DNA from: Moritella sp. F3
GTDB taxonomy: Bacteria > Pseudomonadota > Gammaproteobacteria > Enterobacterales > Moritellaceae
Assembly (NCBI RefSeq): GCF_015082335.1
Contig: NZ_BLRL01000022.1
Location: 1 to 45,812 of the forward strand
Direction of reading: 5' to 3'
DNA: 45,812 nucleotides
Each line of letters begins with the position of its first letter. Position 1 is the stretch's first letter. The notes beneath the pieces were generated by a model. The model saw only the letters and a list, made by a program, of their open reading frames with translations. It ran no database searches and was not told the DNA's origin. This document shows, piece by piece, positions 16,499-25,765 of this stretch. The position numbers and the translations under genes were made by a program.

Positions 16499-17707
16499 TT
16501 ACTTAGTTGCTAAAGCTTTAATACGGCTAGACAACGAATATAAACGGATGAAACCTTCCGCATGGCTTTGATCATAGACATTATCATCACCAAATGTAGC
16601 GAACTCTTCACTATAAAGGCTGTTTGGTGATTTTTTCTGGATTGCTTGTACTGAACCTTTGTACATTTTAACGATGACTTCACCGTTCATTTCTTCTGCT
16701 AATGTGCCTGCAGCAGCAAGTAATGATGCACATAAAGGTGTAAACCAACGCCCATCATAAACAAGGTGTGAGAATTCAGCAGCAACAGTTTGCTTCCACT
16801 TACGTGTCGTTTTATCTAATACTAGCTCTTCAATACCACGAAGTGCTTCCACCATTACCGTGCCACCTGGCGTTTCGTAACAACCACGAGACTTCATGCC
16901 TACTAAACGGTTTTCAACGATATCAACACGACCAACACCATGTACAGCGGCTTTTTCATTAAGATACATCAGCGTTTGGTAAGGAGACATGGCTTCACCA
17001 TTAACGGCAGTGATCTCGCCTTTAATAACTGATAACGTTAAGAACTCAGGTTCATTCGGTGCATCAATTGGATCTACAGTCATAGTCCAAACTTGCTTGC
17101 TAGGTTGGTTCCATGGGTCTTCTAACTCACCACCTTCGTGAGAAATATGCCAAGCATTAGCATCACGGCTGTAAATTTTAGTGGCAGATGCAGCTGTTGG
17201 AATGTCACGTTCAGCTAAGTATTCAAGTAGTGATTCACGGCTAGTTAAGTCCCAAATACGCCAAGGTGCTATCACAGTTAGCTCTGGTGCAAGCGCGGCA
17301 AAGCAAGATTCAAAACGGATTTGATCATTACCTTTACCAGTACAACCATGGCAAAGTGCATCAGCGCCGACTTTACGAGCGACTTCAACTTGTGCTTTAG
17401 CAATGATTGGACGTGCCATTGACGTACCTAGAAGGTAAGTGCCTTCATATACAGCACCTGTTTTAAGCGTTGGGTAAATGTAGTTAGCTACAAGCTCATC
17501 TTTTAGGTCAACCACGTAGCACTCAGATGCACCCGAAGCCAATGCTTTAGCTTCAATACCTTCAAGCTCTTCAGCCCCTTGACCTACATCGGCAACAAAG
17601 GCCACAATTTCACAATTGTCATAATTCTCTTGTAACCAAGGTAAGATCACTGAAGTATCTAAACCACCAGAATACGCTACTACTACTTTCTTAACTGTTT
17701 GTGTCAT
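16499..17707 (-). CDS. argG: argininosuccinate synthase
   Basis: Joins citrulline and aspartate using ATP to give argininosuccinate, the substrate of ArgH. 402 aa from the ATG at 17705-17707. I prefer this start over the ATG six bases upstream because AAGGA then lies eight bases away. The PP-loop AYSGGLDTS (11-19) binds ATP, and GTYLLGTSMARPII and HGCTGKGNDQIRFE are conserved. Arginine operon between argF and argH(A). This is the class-I short type, as in vibrios, not the longer E. coli form. Confidence 0.96.
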   Translation of the reverse strand: MTQTVKKVVVAYSGGLDTSVILPWLQENYDNCEIVAFVADVGQGAEELEGIEAKALASGASECYVVDLKDELVANYIYPTLKTGAVYEGTYLLGTSMARPIIAKAQVEVARKVGADALCHGCTGKGNDQIRFESCFAALAPELTVIAPWRIWDLTSRESLLEYLAERDIPTAASATKIYSRDANAWHISHEGGELEDPWNQPSKQVWTMTVDPIDAPNEPEFLTLSVIKGEITAVNGEAMSPYQTLMYLNEKAAVHGVGRVDIVENRLVGMKSRGCYETPGGTVMVEALRGIEELVLDKTTRKWKQTVAAEFSHLVYDGRWFTPLCASLLAAAGTLAEEMNGEVIVKMYKGSVQAIQKKSPNSLYSEEFATFGDDNVYDQSHAEGFIRLYSLSSRIKALATK

Positions 17708-17726
17708 TTTCATTTTCCTTAATATG

Positions 17727-18632
17727 TTACTTCAGCAATGTCAGTAAAACTGCATTTTGGGCGTGCATTCTATTTTCGGCTTGGTCAAAGATCAGCGAAT
17801 GTTCGCCATCCATCACTTCTGATGTGATCTCTAACTCACGATGAGCCGGCTGACAATGCAATACATGTTTGATTCCTGTGCGTATCAATAACTCTTGGTT
17901 TATCTGATACGGCATGTACTTTTCTTTTACTTGTGCCAATGGTGTGTCGTCACCCATTGATACCCAAGTATCACCATAAATAACATCATAATCAACTATG
18001 TCATCTAGGTTATCTGTTACATTAATTTTACCACCGCTAATTTCAGCAAGTTCAATGGCTTGTTTAACGATTTGCGCGTCTGGACTGCTACCTCTTGGAC
18101 ATACGGCCGTCACTTCAGCACCTAAAATTGCACCGGTTAGCATAAGAGAATGCGTTACGTTATTACCTTCACCAACATATGCTAACTTTACTTTAGAAAC
18201 ATCTTCATAGTGTTCCGAAATTGTTAAGAAATCAGCTAATGCTTGGCAAGGATGGTATAAATCGCATAAAGAGTTAACCACTGGCACGCTGCCATGCTCA
18301 ACCAAACCCTCTAACGTTTTATGACTCATCACACGTGCAACAATCGCATCAGCCCAACGAGAAATATTTGCCGCGAAGTCTTTTACCGTCTCACGCTCAC
18401 CAATCGCACCGTTTTGTGAATCCAGATAAACGGCATGACCGCCTAACTTATGAATACCGATATCAAAAGTTACACGTGTTCGTAGTGACTGCTTTTCATA
18501 AATGGTGACAATACTTTTACCTGCTAATGCTTGTGAGTATTCCGCCGGGTTGGCTTTCACTGCTTTAGCCAATGCTAATAAGTCAAGGATCTGCTGTTTA
18601 GTTAAACCTTTAACTGATAATAAATTTTCCAT
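17727..18632 (-). CDS. argF: ornithine carbamoyltransferase
   Basis: Makes citrulline from ornithine and carbamoyl phosphate. 301 aa. Carbamoyl-phosphate motif S49-L-R-T-R53, HPCQ at 127-130, ornithine motif DTWVSMG (221-227), and catalytic HCQPAHR (259-265). E. coli has STRTR and HCLPAFR; the variants here keep the ligand residues Ser, Arg, Thr, Arg and Cys. A cold-adapted relative from Moritella abyssi has been characterised. Part of argCBFGH(A), 26 bp after argB. Confidence 0.95.
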   Translation of the reverse strand: MENLLSVKGLTKQQILDLLALAKAVKANPAEYSQALAGKSIVTIYEKQSLRTRVTFDIGIHKLGGHAVYLDSQNGAIGERETVKDFAANISRWADAIVARVMSHKTLEGLVEHGSVPVVNSLCDLYHPCQALADFLTISEHYEDVSKVKLAYVGEGNNVTHSLMLTGAILGAEVTAVCPRGSSPDAQIVKQAIELAEISGGKINVTDNLDDIVDYDVIYGDTWVSMGDDTPLAQVKEKYMPYQINQELLIRTGIKHVLHCQPAHRELEITSEVMDGEHSLIFDQAENRMHAQNAVLLTLLK

Positions 18633-18658
18633 GATCGAACTCCGTTATCTGATCAATA

Positions 18659-19435
18659 TTAGCTAGAAACTTTCGTTCCCTCTACTTCACCATTTAATAA
18701 TGCCACCAACCTTTCCGGCACTTTCCAACTCGCAAGTTTAATATCGCGATTTAATGATGCAGCCGCTTTTAACGCTGCTCTCACTTTTACTTCCATCCCA
18801 CCATTTATCACACCAGCCGTAATCAATTCATCGGCATCATGGCTATTAATTTCAGGAATTAACTGCATATCCGCATCTAAAATGCCTTCGACATCCGATA
18901 ACATCACCAAATCTGCATTAAGCGTTTCGCAAATAGCAGTAGCTGCTTGGTCAGCATTCACATTTAATAACTGTCCCTGTGCATCAATACCAATCGAACT
19001 AATAATTGGTAAAAAACCACCACTGAGTAACGCTGTTAATAATGTTGGGTCACCGGCTTCACATTCACCAACAGCACCAAGTCCTGCTGTTGATTGCGTG
19101 ACTGTCGAAATACCGCCATCAGCAAGACTTAAACCAACAACGTTAAAGCCAAGTTTTATACCTTGTGCCATTAATACTTTATTTGCAGTGCCAGCTAGTG
19201 CCCCCGTGATATAACCAATATCACTCGCCGGTGTAATACGTAAACCGTTTTTCTTTTCACTCACAATGTTCATTTTTGCTAGTAGGTCATCAACAAAGCA
19301 ACCACCGCCATGAACAAGAATAAGTGGACGTGATACCGTTGATTTATACTCACTCAATGCCGTAAACAATTGTGCTAGCGCCGCTTCATTTTCAAGTAAT
19401 GCGCCGCCAAGTTTTAATACTAAAGGAGTTGTCAT
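18659..19435 (-). CDS. argB: acetylglutamate kinase
   Basis: Phosphorylates N-acetylglutamate, the second step of arginine synthesis. 258 aa, the E. coli length. N-terminal phosphate-binding LKLGGALLENE and ILVHGGGCFVDDLL, and the C-terminal ATP site ADLVMLSDVEGILD, are typical of the amino-acid-kinase family. It lacks the long N-terminal helix of arginine-inhibited hexameric forms, so feedback control probably rests on the ArgA domain (inference). Arginine operon between argC (10-bp gap) and argF. Confidence 0.96.
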   Translation of the reverse strand: MTTPLVLKLGGALLENEAALAQLFTALSEYKSTVSRPLILVHGGGCFVDDLLAKMNIVSEKKNGLRITPASDIGYITGALAGTANKVLMAQGIKLGFNVVGLSLADGGISTVTQSTAGLGAVGECEAGDPTLLTALLSGGFLPIISSIGIDAQGQLLNVNADQAATAICETLNADLVMLSDVEGILDADMQLIPEINSHDADELITAGVINGGMEVKVRAALKAAASLNRDIKLASWKVPERLVALLNGEVEGTKVSS

Positions 19436-19445
19436 GTTTGTACCC

Positions 19446-20456
19446 TTATACTAGTGACGTCGTCATTGGAAAACCAAAACGAATATTAATACACTGCATT
19501 GCTTGTGCTGCAGCACCTTTTAATAAGTTATCAATCGCTGACACAACAATTAAATCTTGTCCTTGTTGTTGCCATGCTAAATCGCAATAGGCAGTTTTCT
19601 CGACTGCTTTAATACTTGGCCAGCCACTTGGTAATAACCGTACCATCGGCTGGTCTTGATAGGCTTCTTGATAAGCAGCCGTTACTTGTTCTGGTGTTAC
19701 GCCAGCAACCAGTTTGACGTTAATGGTTGCTAATATGCCACGTTTAAAGCTACCTAAGTGCGGCGTGAAAATAACCTCGTGACCTAAGTGCGTACTGATC
19801 TCTGGTTGATGACGGTGATTAAACACACCATAAGGGGCATGGCTCACTTCGCAAAAAGCAGAGGCTAATGACGCTTTACGCCCTGCACCACTCACGCCAC
19901 TCACCGCATTGATAATCGGTTTTTGTTCAGCAGCGATAAGGCCGTGTTGTGCTAATGGTTTAAGTGCTGATAACGACGCCGTTGGATAACACCCAGGAAC
20001 AGCAATCAAATTTGCTTCAGCGATATCGGCACTCGCCCATTCAGCTAAACCATAAACAGCACTTTTCAATTCTTTATCGAAATTATGTTTAAAGCCGTAA
20101 TAATTTTCGTAGAAAGCGGGATCGTTAACTCTAAAGGCACCCGATAAATCAAATACCACAGCATCCTGTGCTAAAAATTCAGCAGCAATATCATGGCTGA
20201 CTTCATGCGCTGTCGCTAACACGACAATATCAACGTCATCACAAATGTTTTTAATATTACTTGTCGCCAATGGTTCAATCGTTTGGTCAACAACACCTAA
20301 TAAATGACCGTATAATGAAGAAAACGATTTACCGGCATCTAAACTGTGTTCAGAAACAAACAGACCAGCAAGTTCAAGTTCTGGGTGTTTCGTAATGTAA
20401 TGGGCTAGTTCAGCACCGGTATACCCGGTCGCTCCGACTAAGATTGTTTTTAACAT
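19446..20456 (-). CDS. argC: N-acetyl-gamma-glutamyl-phosphate reductase
   Basis: NADPH-dependent reduction of acetylglutamyl phosphate to the semialdehyde. 336 aa (E. coli 334). NADP loop GATGYTGAEL (8-17) and the active-site motif VPGCYPT with nucleophile C156; SGVSGAGRKA and HRHQPEI are further family blocks. First gene of the minus-strand arginine operon, behind the ARG-box-controlled promoter at 20627-20655. Confidence 0.97.
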   Translation of the reverse strand: MLKTILVGATGYTGAELAHYITKHPELELAGLFVSEHSLDAGKSFSSLYGHLLGVVDQTIEPLATSNIKNICDDVDIVVLATAHEVSHDIAAEFLAQDAVVFDLSGAFRVNDPAFYENYYGFKHNFDKELKSAVYGLAEWASADIAEANLIAVPGCYPTASLSALKPLAQHGLIAAEQKPIINAVSGVSGAGRKASLASAFCEVSHAPYGVFNHRHQPEISTHLGHEVIFTPHLGSFKRGILATINVKLVAGVTPEQVTAAYQEAYQDQPMVRLLPSGWPSIKAVEKTAYCDLAWQQQGQDLIVVSAIDNLLKGAAAQAMQCINIRFGFPMTTSLV

Positions 20457-20626
20457 GTTTGACTTCCGTGTTTGCTAAATTGTAAAACGATGGGCAGTTG
20501 AGCCCTTTTCGATTGCACTCGCCTAATCAAATTAAGCGACATCAATGCATTTTAAATACTGTCTCGTCGAAACCATGAAAAACGATTCATTATCTAACCC
20601 ATACGTTGTAAAGTAAGGATGATTAG

Positions 20627-20655
20627 AGAATAAAACAGATTACATTTTTATGCAA
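20627..20655 (-). promoter_or_regulatory. argC operon promoter
   Basis: Minus-strand -35 TTGCAT (20650-20655) and -10 TATTCT (20627-20632) with a 17-bp spacer. The -35 lies inside the first ARG box, so ArgR bound there would block polymerase. It gives a leader of about 165 nt before argC. Confidence 0.75.
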
Positions 20656-20677
20656 CTTTTATGCATAAAAAAACAAT
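20639..20677. promoter_or_regulatory. ArgR operator (two ARG boxes)
   Basis: Two 18-bp ARG-box-like palindromes at 20639-20656 (core TACATTTTTATGCA) and 20660-20677 (core TGCATAAAAAAACA) each differ at one conserved position from TGNATWWWWATNCA. They are separated by 3 bp, so their centres are 21 bp apart, the standard spacing for an ArgR hexamer. They overlap the argC -35 and lie directly upstream of argE. A possible argE promoter, TTACAT (20640-20645) / CATAAA (20664-20669), falls inside them. Confidence 0.82.
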
Positions 20678-20698
20678 CAATCATTACAGGAACGTAAT

Positions 20699-21847
20699 AT
20701 GCAGCTACCTCAATTCAACGAACTTTATAAATCACTGATCTTAACCCCTTCGATCAGCTCATTAGAAAAAGAGTTAGATATCAGCAACAAACCTGTTATC
20801 GACTTACTTGCAGGTTGGTTCAACGAACTTGGCTTTAGCATTAATATCACCAGCGTACCTGAAACTAATGGTAAATTTAATCTAGTCGCAACTTACGGAC
20901 AAGGTGATGGCGGCTTATTACTGGCTGGTCACACAGATACCGTCCCCTTTGATGATGGTTTATGGACTAAAGATCCGTTCCAATTGACCGAAAAAGACGA
21001 TAAATGGTATGGCTTAGGGTCTATCGATATGAAGGGGTTTTTCGCCTTTGTATTAGAAGCATGTAAAAATATTGATTTAACAAAACTCGACAAACCTTTG
21101 CGCATACTCGCCACCGCAGATGAAGAAACGACAATGGCGGGTGCCAGAGCAATAGCAGCTGCACAAAGTTTTCGCCCTGATTATGCGGTAATTGGTGAAC
21201 CAACAAACATGGTGCCGGTATTTATGCATAAAGGTCACATGTCAGAAGCAATTAGAATTACCGGACGCAGTGGGCATTCTTCCGATCCAGCCAACGGTAT
21301 TAATGCCATTGAAATAATGCATCAAGTAACAGGACAGTTATTAACACTACAGCGTAAATTGAAAGAGCAATACGCCTGCGATCATTTTGTTATTCCACAA
21401 CCGACACTTAACTTTGGCCACGTGCATGGTGGTGATAGCCCGAATCGTATCTGTGGCAGCTGTGAACTACACATAGACATGCGCCCTATTCCTGGCGTCA
21501 GTCCAGATGAATTGTTCATGTTACTCAATCAAGCGTTATTACCGATCATGAAACAATGGCCTGGCGCAGTAGATGTTTATCATCTGCATGAGCCTATCCC
21601 AGCTTATGCTTGCGATACCGACTCAGCATTAATTAAATTAGCTGAAAAACTAACTGGTGAAAGTGTTATCCCCGTAAATTACTGTACCGAAGCCCCTTTT
21701 ATTCAACAACTTGGCTGCGATACTATCGTTATGGGTCCAGGTAGCATCAATCAAGCACACCAACCTGATGAATATTTAGATTTAGCCCAAGTGAAACCAA
21801 CTCAAGCTATTATCAAAAAACTGATTGAACAATCATGTAAAAACTAA
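20699..21847 (+). CDS. argE: acetylornithine deacetylase
   Basis: Hydrolyses N-acetylornithine to ornithine and acetate, the linear-pathway step. M20 metallopeptidase fold, 382 aa (E. coli 383). Metal ligands are visible: H78 and D80 in GHTDTVPFD, D110 in GSIDMKG, the catalytic pair E142/E143 in ADEETTMAG, E166 in GEPTNM, and a C-terminal His in NQAHQPDEYL. SD AGGA lies before the ATG. Divergent from argC and sharing its operators. Keeping argE beside an acetylglutamate-synthase fusion fits the linear, not cyclic, pathway. argD is not in the window. Confidence 0.96.
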   Translation: MQLPQFNELYKSLILTPSISSLEKELDISNKPVIDLLAGWFNELGFSINITSVPETNGKFNLVATYGQGDGGLLLAGHTDTVPFDDGLWTKDPFQLTEKDDKWYGLGSIDMKGFFAFVLEACKNIDLTKLDKPLRILATADEETTMAGARAIAAAQSFRPDYAVIGEPTNMVPVFMHKGHMSEAIRITGRSGHSSDPANGINAIEIMHQVTGQLLTLQRKLKEQYACDHFVIPQPTLNFGHVHGGDSPNRICGSCELHIDMRPIPGVSPDELFMLLNQALLPIMKQWPGAVDVYHLHEPIPAYACDTDSALIKLAEKLTGESVIPVNYCTEAPFIQQLGCDTIVMGPGSINQAHQPDEYLDLAQVKPTQAIIKKLIEQSCKN

Positions 21848-22003
21848 CTAAGAATTATCGTTTTGTAGTAAAATTACCGTCAATATCACAATTAATCGTA
21901 TTAACTTCACGATTTTGTTGACGAATGTCTCTAAATATAGTTATTTTACATACATAACGATAATAGTTGTTGCCGTATTACACACTGAATTGAAGGATTA
22001 TGT

Positions 22004-24634
22004 ATGTCAGATAAATATGCAGCGTTACGAAGTAATGTTGGCTTATTAGGCCAAGTACTCGGGAATACAATCAAGGATCATCTTGGAGAAGAGTTCCTAG
22101 ATAAGATTGAAACCATTCGTCAACTAGCAAAATCATCACGCGCCGGTAATGATAAAGACCGCGCACAATTACTCACCGTGTTACGTGGCCTCTCAGATGA
22201 TGAGCTACTACCAGTGGCACGTGCATTTAGCCAATTCCTAAACTTAGCTAACATCGCAGAGCAGTTCCACACAACATCACGTAACTGTGCCGATAATGTT
22301 TGTGTACCCGACTCCATTGATGAACTGTTTGCAAAATTAAATAATTCTGAAATCAGTGAAGCTGATGTTCTTTCTGCAGTTAAGAATCTAAATATCGACT
22401 TAGTGCTGACTGCGCATCCCACGGAGATCACGCGTCGTACCCTTATCCACAAGCATGGCGCCATCAATAAATGCCTTAGCCAGCTAGAGCTGACTGAATT
22501 AAGTAATCAAGAACGCGATGTCTTCATGACACGTATCGAACAATTGGTATCACAAGCTTGGCACACTAACGAAATAAGAACCGTGCGCCCAACACCTGTC
22601 GATGAAGCGAAATGGGGTTTTGCCGTTGTAGAAAATTCTTTATGGGATGCAGTACCAAACTTCTTACGCAGCCTTGATAAACGCCTACAAGACCGTTTAG
22701 ATTATCAATTACCAATTGACGCTTCACCTGTTAAGTTTACCTCTTGGATGGGCGGTGATCGCGATGGCAATCCGTTTGTTACTTCAAAAGTAACCGAAGA
22801 AGTACTACTCACTAGCCGCTGGATGGCGATCCACTTGTTCCTTAAAGATGTAAAGCATCTTACCAGTGAACTATCCATGAATGACTGTGATGACACATTA
22901 CGTGCATTGGTTGGCGAAAGTCATGAACCGTACCGTGTATTACTGAAAAAATTACGCAGTGAATTAACCGAGACACTGACCAGCCTAACGGCACAGTTGA
23001 AAGGTGAATACACTGAAAGCCGTGACATCATCACAACGACAGCACAATTACGCCAACCACTATTAGCCTGTTACAACTCGCTAAATTCCCGAGGCATGGC
23101 AGTGATTGCCAAAGGCGCGTTACTCGATACCATCCGTCGTGTTGAATGTTTTGGGGTGAGCTTAGTTAAGCTTGATATTCGCCAAGACAGCGATCGTCAT
23201 ACAGATGTGATAGCAGAAGTAACTCGCTATCTTGGTCTGGGCGATTATGCACAGTGGAGCGAGCAAGATAAGCAAGCTTTCTTACTGCAAGAACTCAATA
23301 ACAAACGCCCATTGCTCCCTATTTGCTGGCAGCCATCTGCAGATGTGAAAGAAGTACTTGATACTTGTCGCACTGTAGCAAAACAAGATCCAGAATCACT
23401 GGGTATCTACATCATCTCAATGGCACGTAAAGCTTCTGATGTATTAGCGGTGCAATTATTATTGAAAGAAACGGGCTGTCCATTCCGCCTACCTGTCGCG
23501 CCATTATTCGAAACATTAGACGATCTGAATAATGCCGGCACAGTAACAGCAAGCCTATTAGCAATTGATTGGTATAAAAACTACATCAATGGCCATCAGC
23601 ACATTATGATCGGTTATTCTGATTCAGCGAAAGATGCGGGCGTAATAGCTGCATCTTGGGCGCAATATCGTTCACAAGAAGCCTTAGTTGCTATCTGTGA
23701 GCAAGAAGATATTAACCTGACTTTATTCCATGGACGTGGTGGTAGTATCGGTCGTGGTGGCGCTCCTGCACATGCAGCGCTGCTGTCTCAACCTCCTGGT
23801 TCACTCAAAGGTGGTTTACGCGTAACAGAGCAAGGTGAAATGATCCGCTTTAAGTTTGGTCTTGCAGACGTCGCAGAGCAAAGCTTAAACCTTTACACCA
23901 GTGCAATTCTAGAAGCGAACTTACTGCCGCCGCCAGCACCAGAGCAATCGTGGCGCGATGCTATGGATAAAATGTCAGCGGATTCATGTGAAGAATATCG
24001 TTCATATATCCAAGGCCATGAAAAATTTGTACCTTACTTCCGCTCTGCGACACCTGAGCTAGAATTAGGTAAGCTGCCACTCGGTAGCCGCCCAGCAAAA
24101 CGTAAGCCAAATGGTGGCGTAGAAAGCTTACGCGCAATCCCTTGGATCTTTGCTTGGACACAGAACCGCTTAATGCTACCAGCTTGGTTAGGTTGTACCG
24201 CTGCATTCAAAAACATGCTTGATTCAGGTCAACGTGAAACGCTACAAGAAATGCAACAGCAATGGCCTTTCTTCAATACCCGTTTAGAAATGTTTGAAAT
24301 GGTATTTTTGAAAGCCGATGCCTGGTTAGCAGAATATTATGACCAATGTCTTGTAACAGAAGATTTATGGCATTTAGGTAAGGAGCTGCGTGCAAGTTTA
24401 GCACTCGCGACTGAACTCATTGTCGGATTAACCCCAGATGCTAATTTACTTGATGGTCAGCCTTGGAGCCAAACGTCGATTGAATTACGTAATCCGTACA
24501 CAGATCCCCTGAACATCCTACAAGCAGAGCTATTAAGCCGCGCACGTAGCAGTGAAGAAGTGAATCCTGATATCGAACAAGCCTTAATGGTAAGTATCGC
24601 TGGTGTTGCAGCTGGTATGCGTAATACAGGTTAA
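22004..24634 (+). CDS. ppc: phosphoenolpyruvate carboxylase
   Basis: Carboxylates PEP to oxaloacetate, feeding aspartate-family amino acids and arginine. 876 aa (E. coli 883). Catalytic H138 in LTAHPTE, substrate loop SWMGGDRDGNPF, YSDSAKDAG and the mobile glycine loop HGRGGSIGRGGAP are all present; the C-terminus ends in the family's AAGMRNTG. It is a single gene, next to argE as in E. coli. A weak promoter candidate starts with TTGACG at 21918, but I could not settle the -10. SD AAGGA precedes the ATG. Confidence 0.98.
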   Translation: MSDKYAALRSNVGLLGQVLGNTIKDHLGEEFLDKIETIRQLAKSSRAGNDKDRAQLLTVLRGLSDDELLPVARAFSQFLNLANIAEQFHTTSRNCADNVCVPDSIDELFAKLNNSEISEADVLSAVKNLNIDLVLTAHPTEITRRTLIHKHGAINKCLSQLELTELSNQERDVFMTRIEQLVSQAWHTNEIRTVRPTPVDEAKWGFAVVENSLWDAVPNFLRSLDKRLQDRLDYQLPIDASPVKFTSWMGGDRDGNPFVTSKVTEEVLLTSRWMAIHLFLKDVKHLTSELSMNDCDDTLRALVGESHEPYRVLLKKLRSELTETLTSLTAQLKGEYTESRDIITTTAQLRQPLLACYNSLNSRGMAVIAKGALLDTIRRVECFGVSLVKLDIRQDSDRHTDVIAEVTRYLGLGDYAQWSEQDKQAFLLQELNNKRPLLPICWQPSADVKEVLDTCRTVAKQDPESLGIYIISMARKASDVLAVQLLLKETGCPFRLPVAPLFETLDDLNNAGTVTASLLAIDWYKNYINGHQHIMIGYSDSAKDAGVIAASWAQYRSQEALVAICEQEDINLTLFHGRGGSIGRGGAPAHAALLSQPPGSLKGGLRVTEQGEMIRFKFGLADVAEQSLNLYTSAILEANLLPPPAPEQSWRDAMDKMSADSCEEYRSYIQGHEKFVPYFRSATPELELGKLPLGSRPAKRKPNGGVESLRAIPWIFAWTQNRLMLPAWLGCTAAFKNMLDSGQRETLQEMQQQWPFFNTRLEMFEMVFLKADAWLAEYYDQCLVTEDLWHLGKELRASLALATELIVGLTPDANLLDGQPWSQTSIELRNPYTDPLNILQAELLSRARSSEEVNPDIEQALMVSIAGVAAGMRNTG

Positions 24635-24670
24635 CTTTCAATTTCACTATCAACTAATGAACAGATAATA

Positions 24671-24697
24671 AAATGCCGACATCATGTCGGCATTTTT
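24671..24697 (+). terminator. terminator after ppc
   Basis: Perfect stem AATGCCGACA / TGTCGGCATT with a 3-nt loop, then TTTTT. The A-run on the other side lets it also serve metF, which ends on the minus strand at 24734. Confidence 0.92.
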
Positions 24698-24733
24698 GAT
24701 TCTAATACAGGCTCACAGTAATAAGTACGATGA

Positions 24734-25621
24734 CTATTTTGGACGTACACCCAATGTATGACAAATAGCATACGTTAAATCAGCGCGGTTTAGCGTATAG
24801 AAATGGAAGTCTTTCACCCCTTCGCGCGACAGTACTTTTACTTGATCAATGGCAATACTTGCGCCAACCAGGTTACGTGTCGCTTGATCATTGTCTAACC
24901 CTTCAAACTGACTGTGCATCCAATTAGGCACTTTTACATTGGTCAGTTTTGAGAACTTACATAAGGTTTTATAATTTGAAACGGGTAAAATTCCCGGCAC
25001 AATCTCTTTATCAATACCGACAGCCGCACAACGATCACGGAAGCGTAAGAAACTCTCTGTATCAAAGAAGAACTGTGAGATTGCACGGTCGGCACCCGCA
25101 TCAATTTTATCTTTAAGCGCCAATAAATCCGCTTGCGCATTTTTTGCTTCTGGATGCACTTCAGGATAAGCCGCTACCGAAATATCAAAATCATTCACTT
25201 CCTTCAATAAGGCAACTAAGTCAGCCGCATACATATCAGGTTGATTCAAGCCAGGTGGTAAATCACCACGCAGAGCCACAATATTACGAATACCGTTATC
25301 CCAGTAGTCTGTTGCGATCTGCTTTAGTTCTTTGCGATTTGCATCGATACAAGTGAGATGTGGTGCCGCGATCAAGCCCGTTTCATGTTTAATTTGTTTG
25401 ATAATATTATGGGTAAGGTCACGCGTACCAGAATTAGCGCCATAGGTCACAGAGACAAATTTAGGGTCTAGTGCTTTCAGGCGATTAATTGACTCCCATA
25501 AAGTGGACGTCATCGCAGGTGAGTTTGGTGGGAAAAATTCAAATGAAACGTTAATGTCACGCCCCAATTCAGAAACACTTTGGTTCAATACTTCAATATT
25601 TTGTGCGTTGTGAAAACTCAT
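24734..25621 (-). CDS. metF: 5,10-methylenetetrahydrofolate reductase
   Basis: FAD enzyme that makes 5-methyl-tetrahydrofolate for the last step of methionine synthesis. 295 aa (E. coli 296). Catalytic FEFFPP block near residue 27, then YGANSGTRD and the folate and FAD region IVALRGDLPPG; QFFFDTESFLRFRDRC is a family block. It has its own promoter and a four-unit MetJ operator just upstream, and is separated from metL by 144 bp, so it is not simply co-transcribed as in a metBLF unit. Confidence 0.97.
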   Translation of the reverse strand: MSFHNAQNIEVLNQSVSELGRDINVSFEFFPPNSPAMTSTLWESINRLKALDPKFVSVTYGANSGTRDLTHNIIKQIKHETGLIAAPHLTCIDANRKELKQIATDYWDNGIRNIVALRGDLPPGLNQPDMYAADLVALLKEVNDFDISVAAYPEVHPEAKNAQADLLALKDKIDAGADRAISQFFFDTESFLRFRDRCAAVGIDKEIVPGILPVSNYKTLCKFSKLTNVKVPNWMHSQFEGLDNDQATRNLVGASIAIDQVKVLSREGVKDFHFYTLNRADLTYAICHTLGVRPK

Positions 25622-25636
25622 ACTCTTCTTCCCTTA

Positions 25637-25668
25637 AGATGTTTAGACGTCCATAGCTCTGTACGTCT
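25637..25668. promoter_or_regulatory. MetJ operator before metF (four MET boxes)
   Basis: Four contiguous 8-bp units compared with the MET box AGACGTCT: AGATGTTT (6/8), AGACGTCC (7/8), ATAGCTCT (5/8) and GTACGTCT (6/8). Tandem arrays of this kind bind MetJ dimers cooperatively. They lie just downstream of the metF -10, so the bound repressor would block initiation. metJ itself is at 28367. Confidence 0.85.
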
Positions 25669-25670
25669 CA

Positions 25671-25699
25671 ATCATCACAACTTTCCCCCCTAAAGTCAA
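25671..25699 (-). promoter_or_regulatory. metF promoter
   Basis: Minus-strand -35 TTGACT (25694-25699), 17-bp spacer, -10 GATGAT (25671-25676). The -10 is weak (4/6), but the element sits directly before the MET boxes. Confidence 0.55.
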
Positions 25700-25735
25700 C
25701 GCACATAATTCATCTTAAACATGAATTATGTGCGT
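25699..25735 (-). repeat. 15-bp perfect inverted repeat after metL
   Basis: ACGCACATAATTCAT (25699-25713) and its exact complement (25721-25735) surround a 7-nt loop, ending 30 bp past the metL stop. There is no T-run on either strand, so it is not a standard intrinsic terminator. Its last base overlaps the metF -35. It probably ends or stabilises the metL transcript. Confidence 0.7.
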
Positions 25736-25765
25736 GTTAGGGTTTAACACTAGGAAATACTGTCG

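Noticed and set aside
18474..18486. Apparent active-site change in ArgF (SLRTR instead of STRTR)
   Set aside because: The phosphate-binding Ser, Arg, Thr and Arg are kept, and the remaining motifs are intact; a natural variant rather than a defect.
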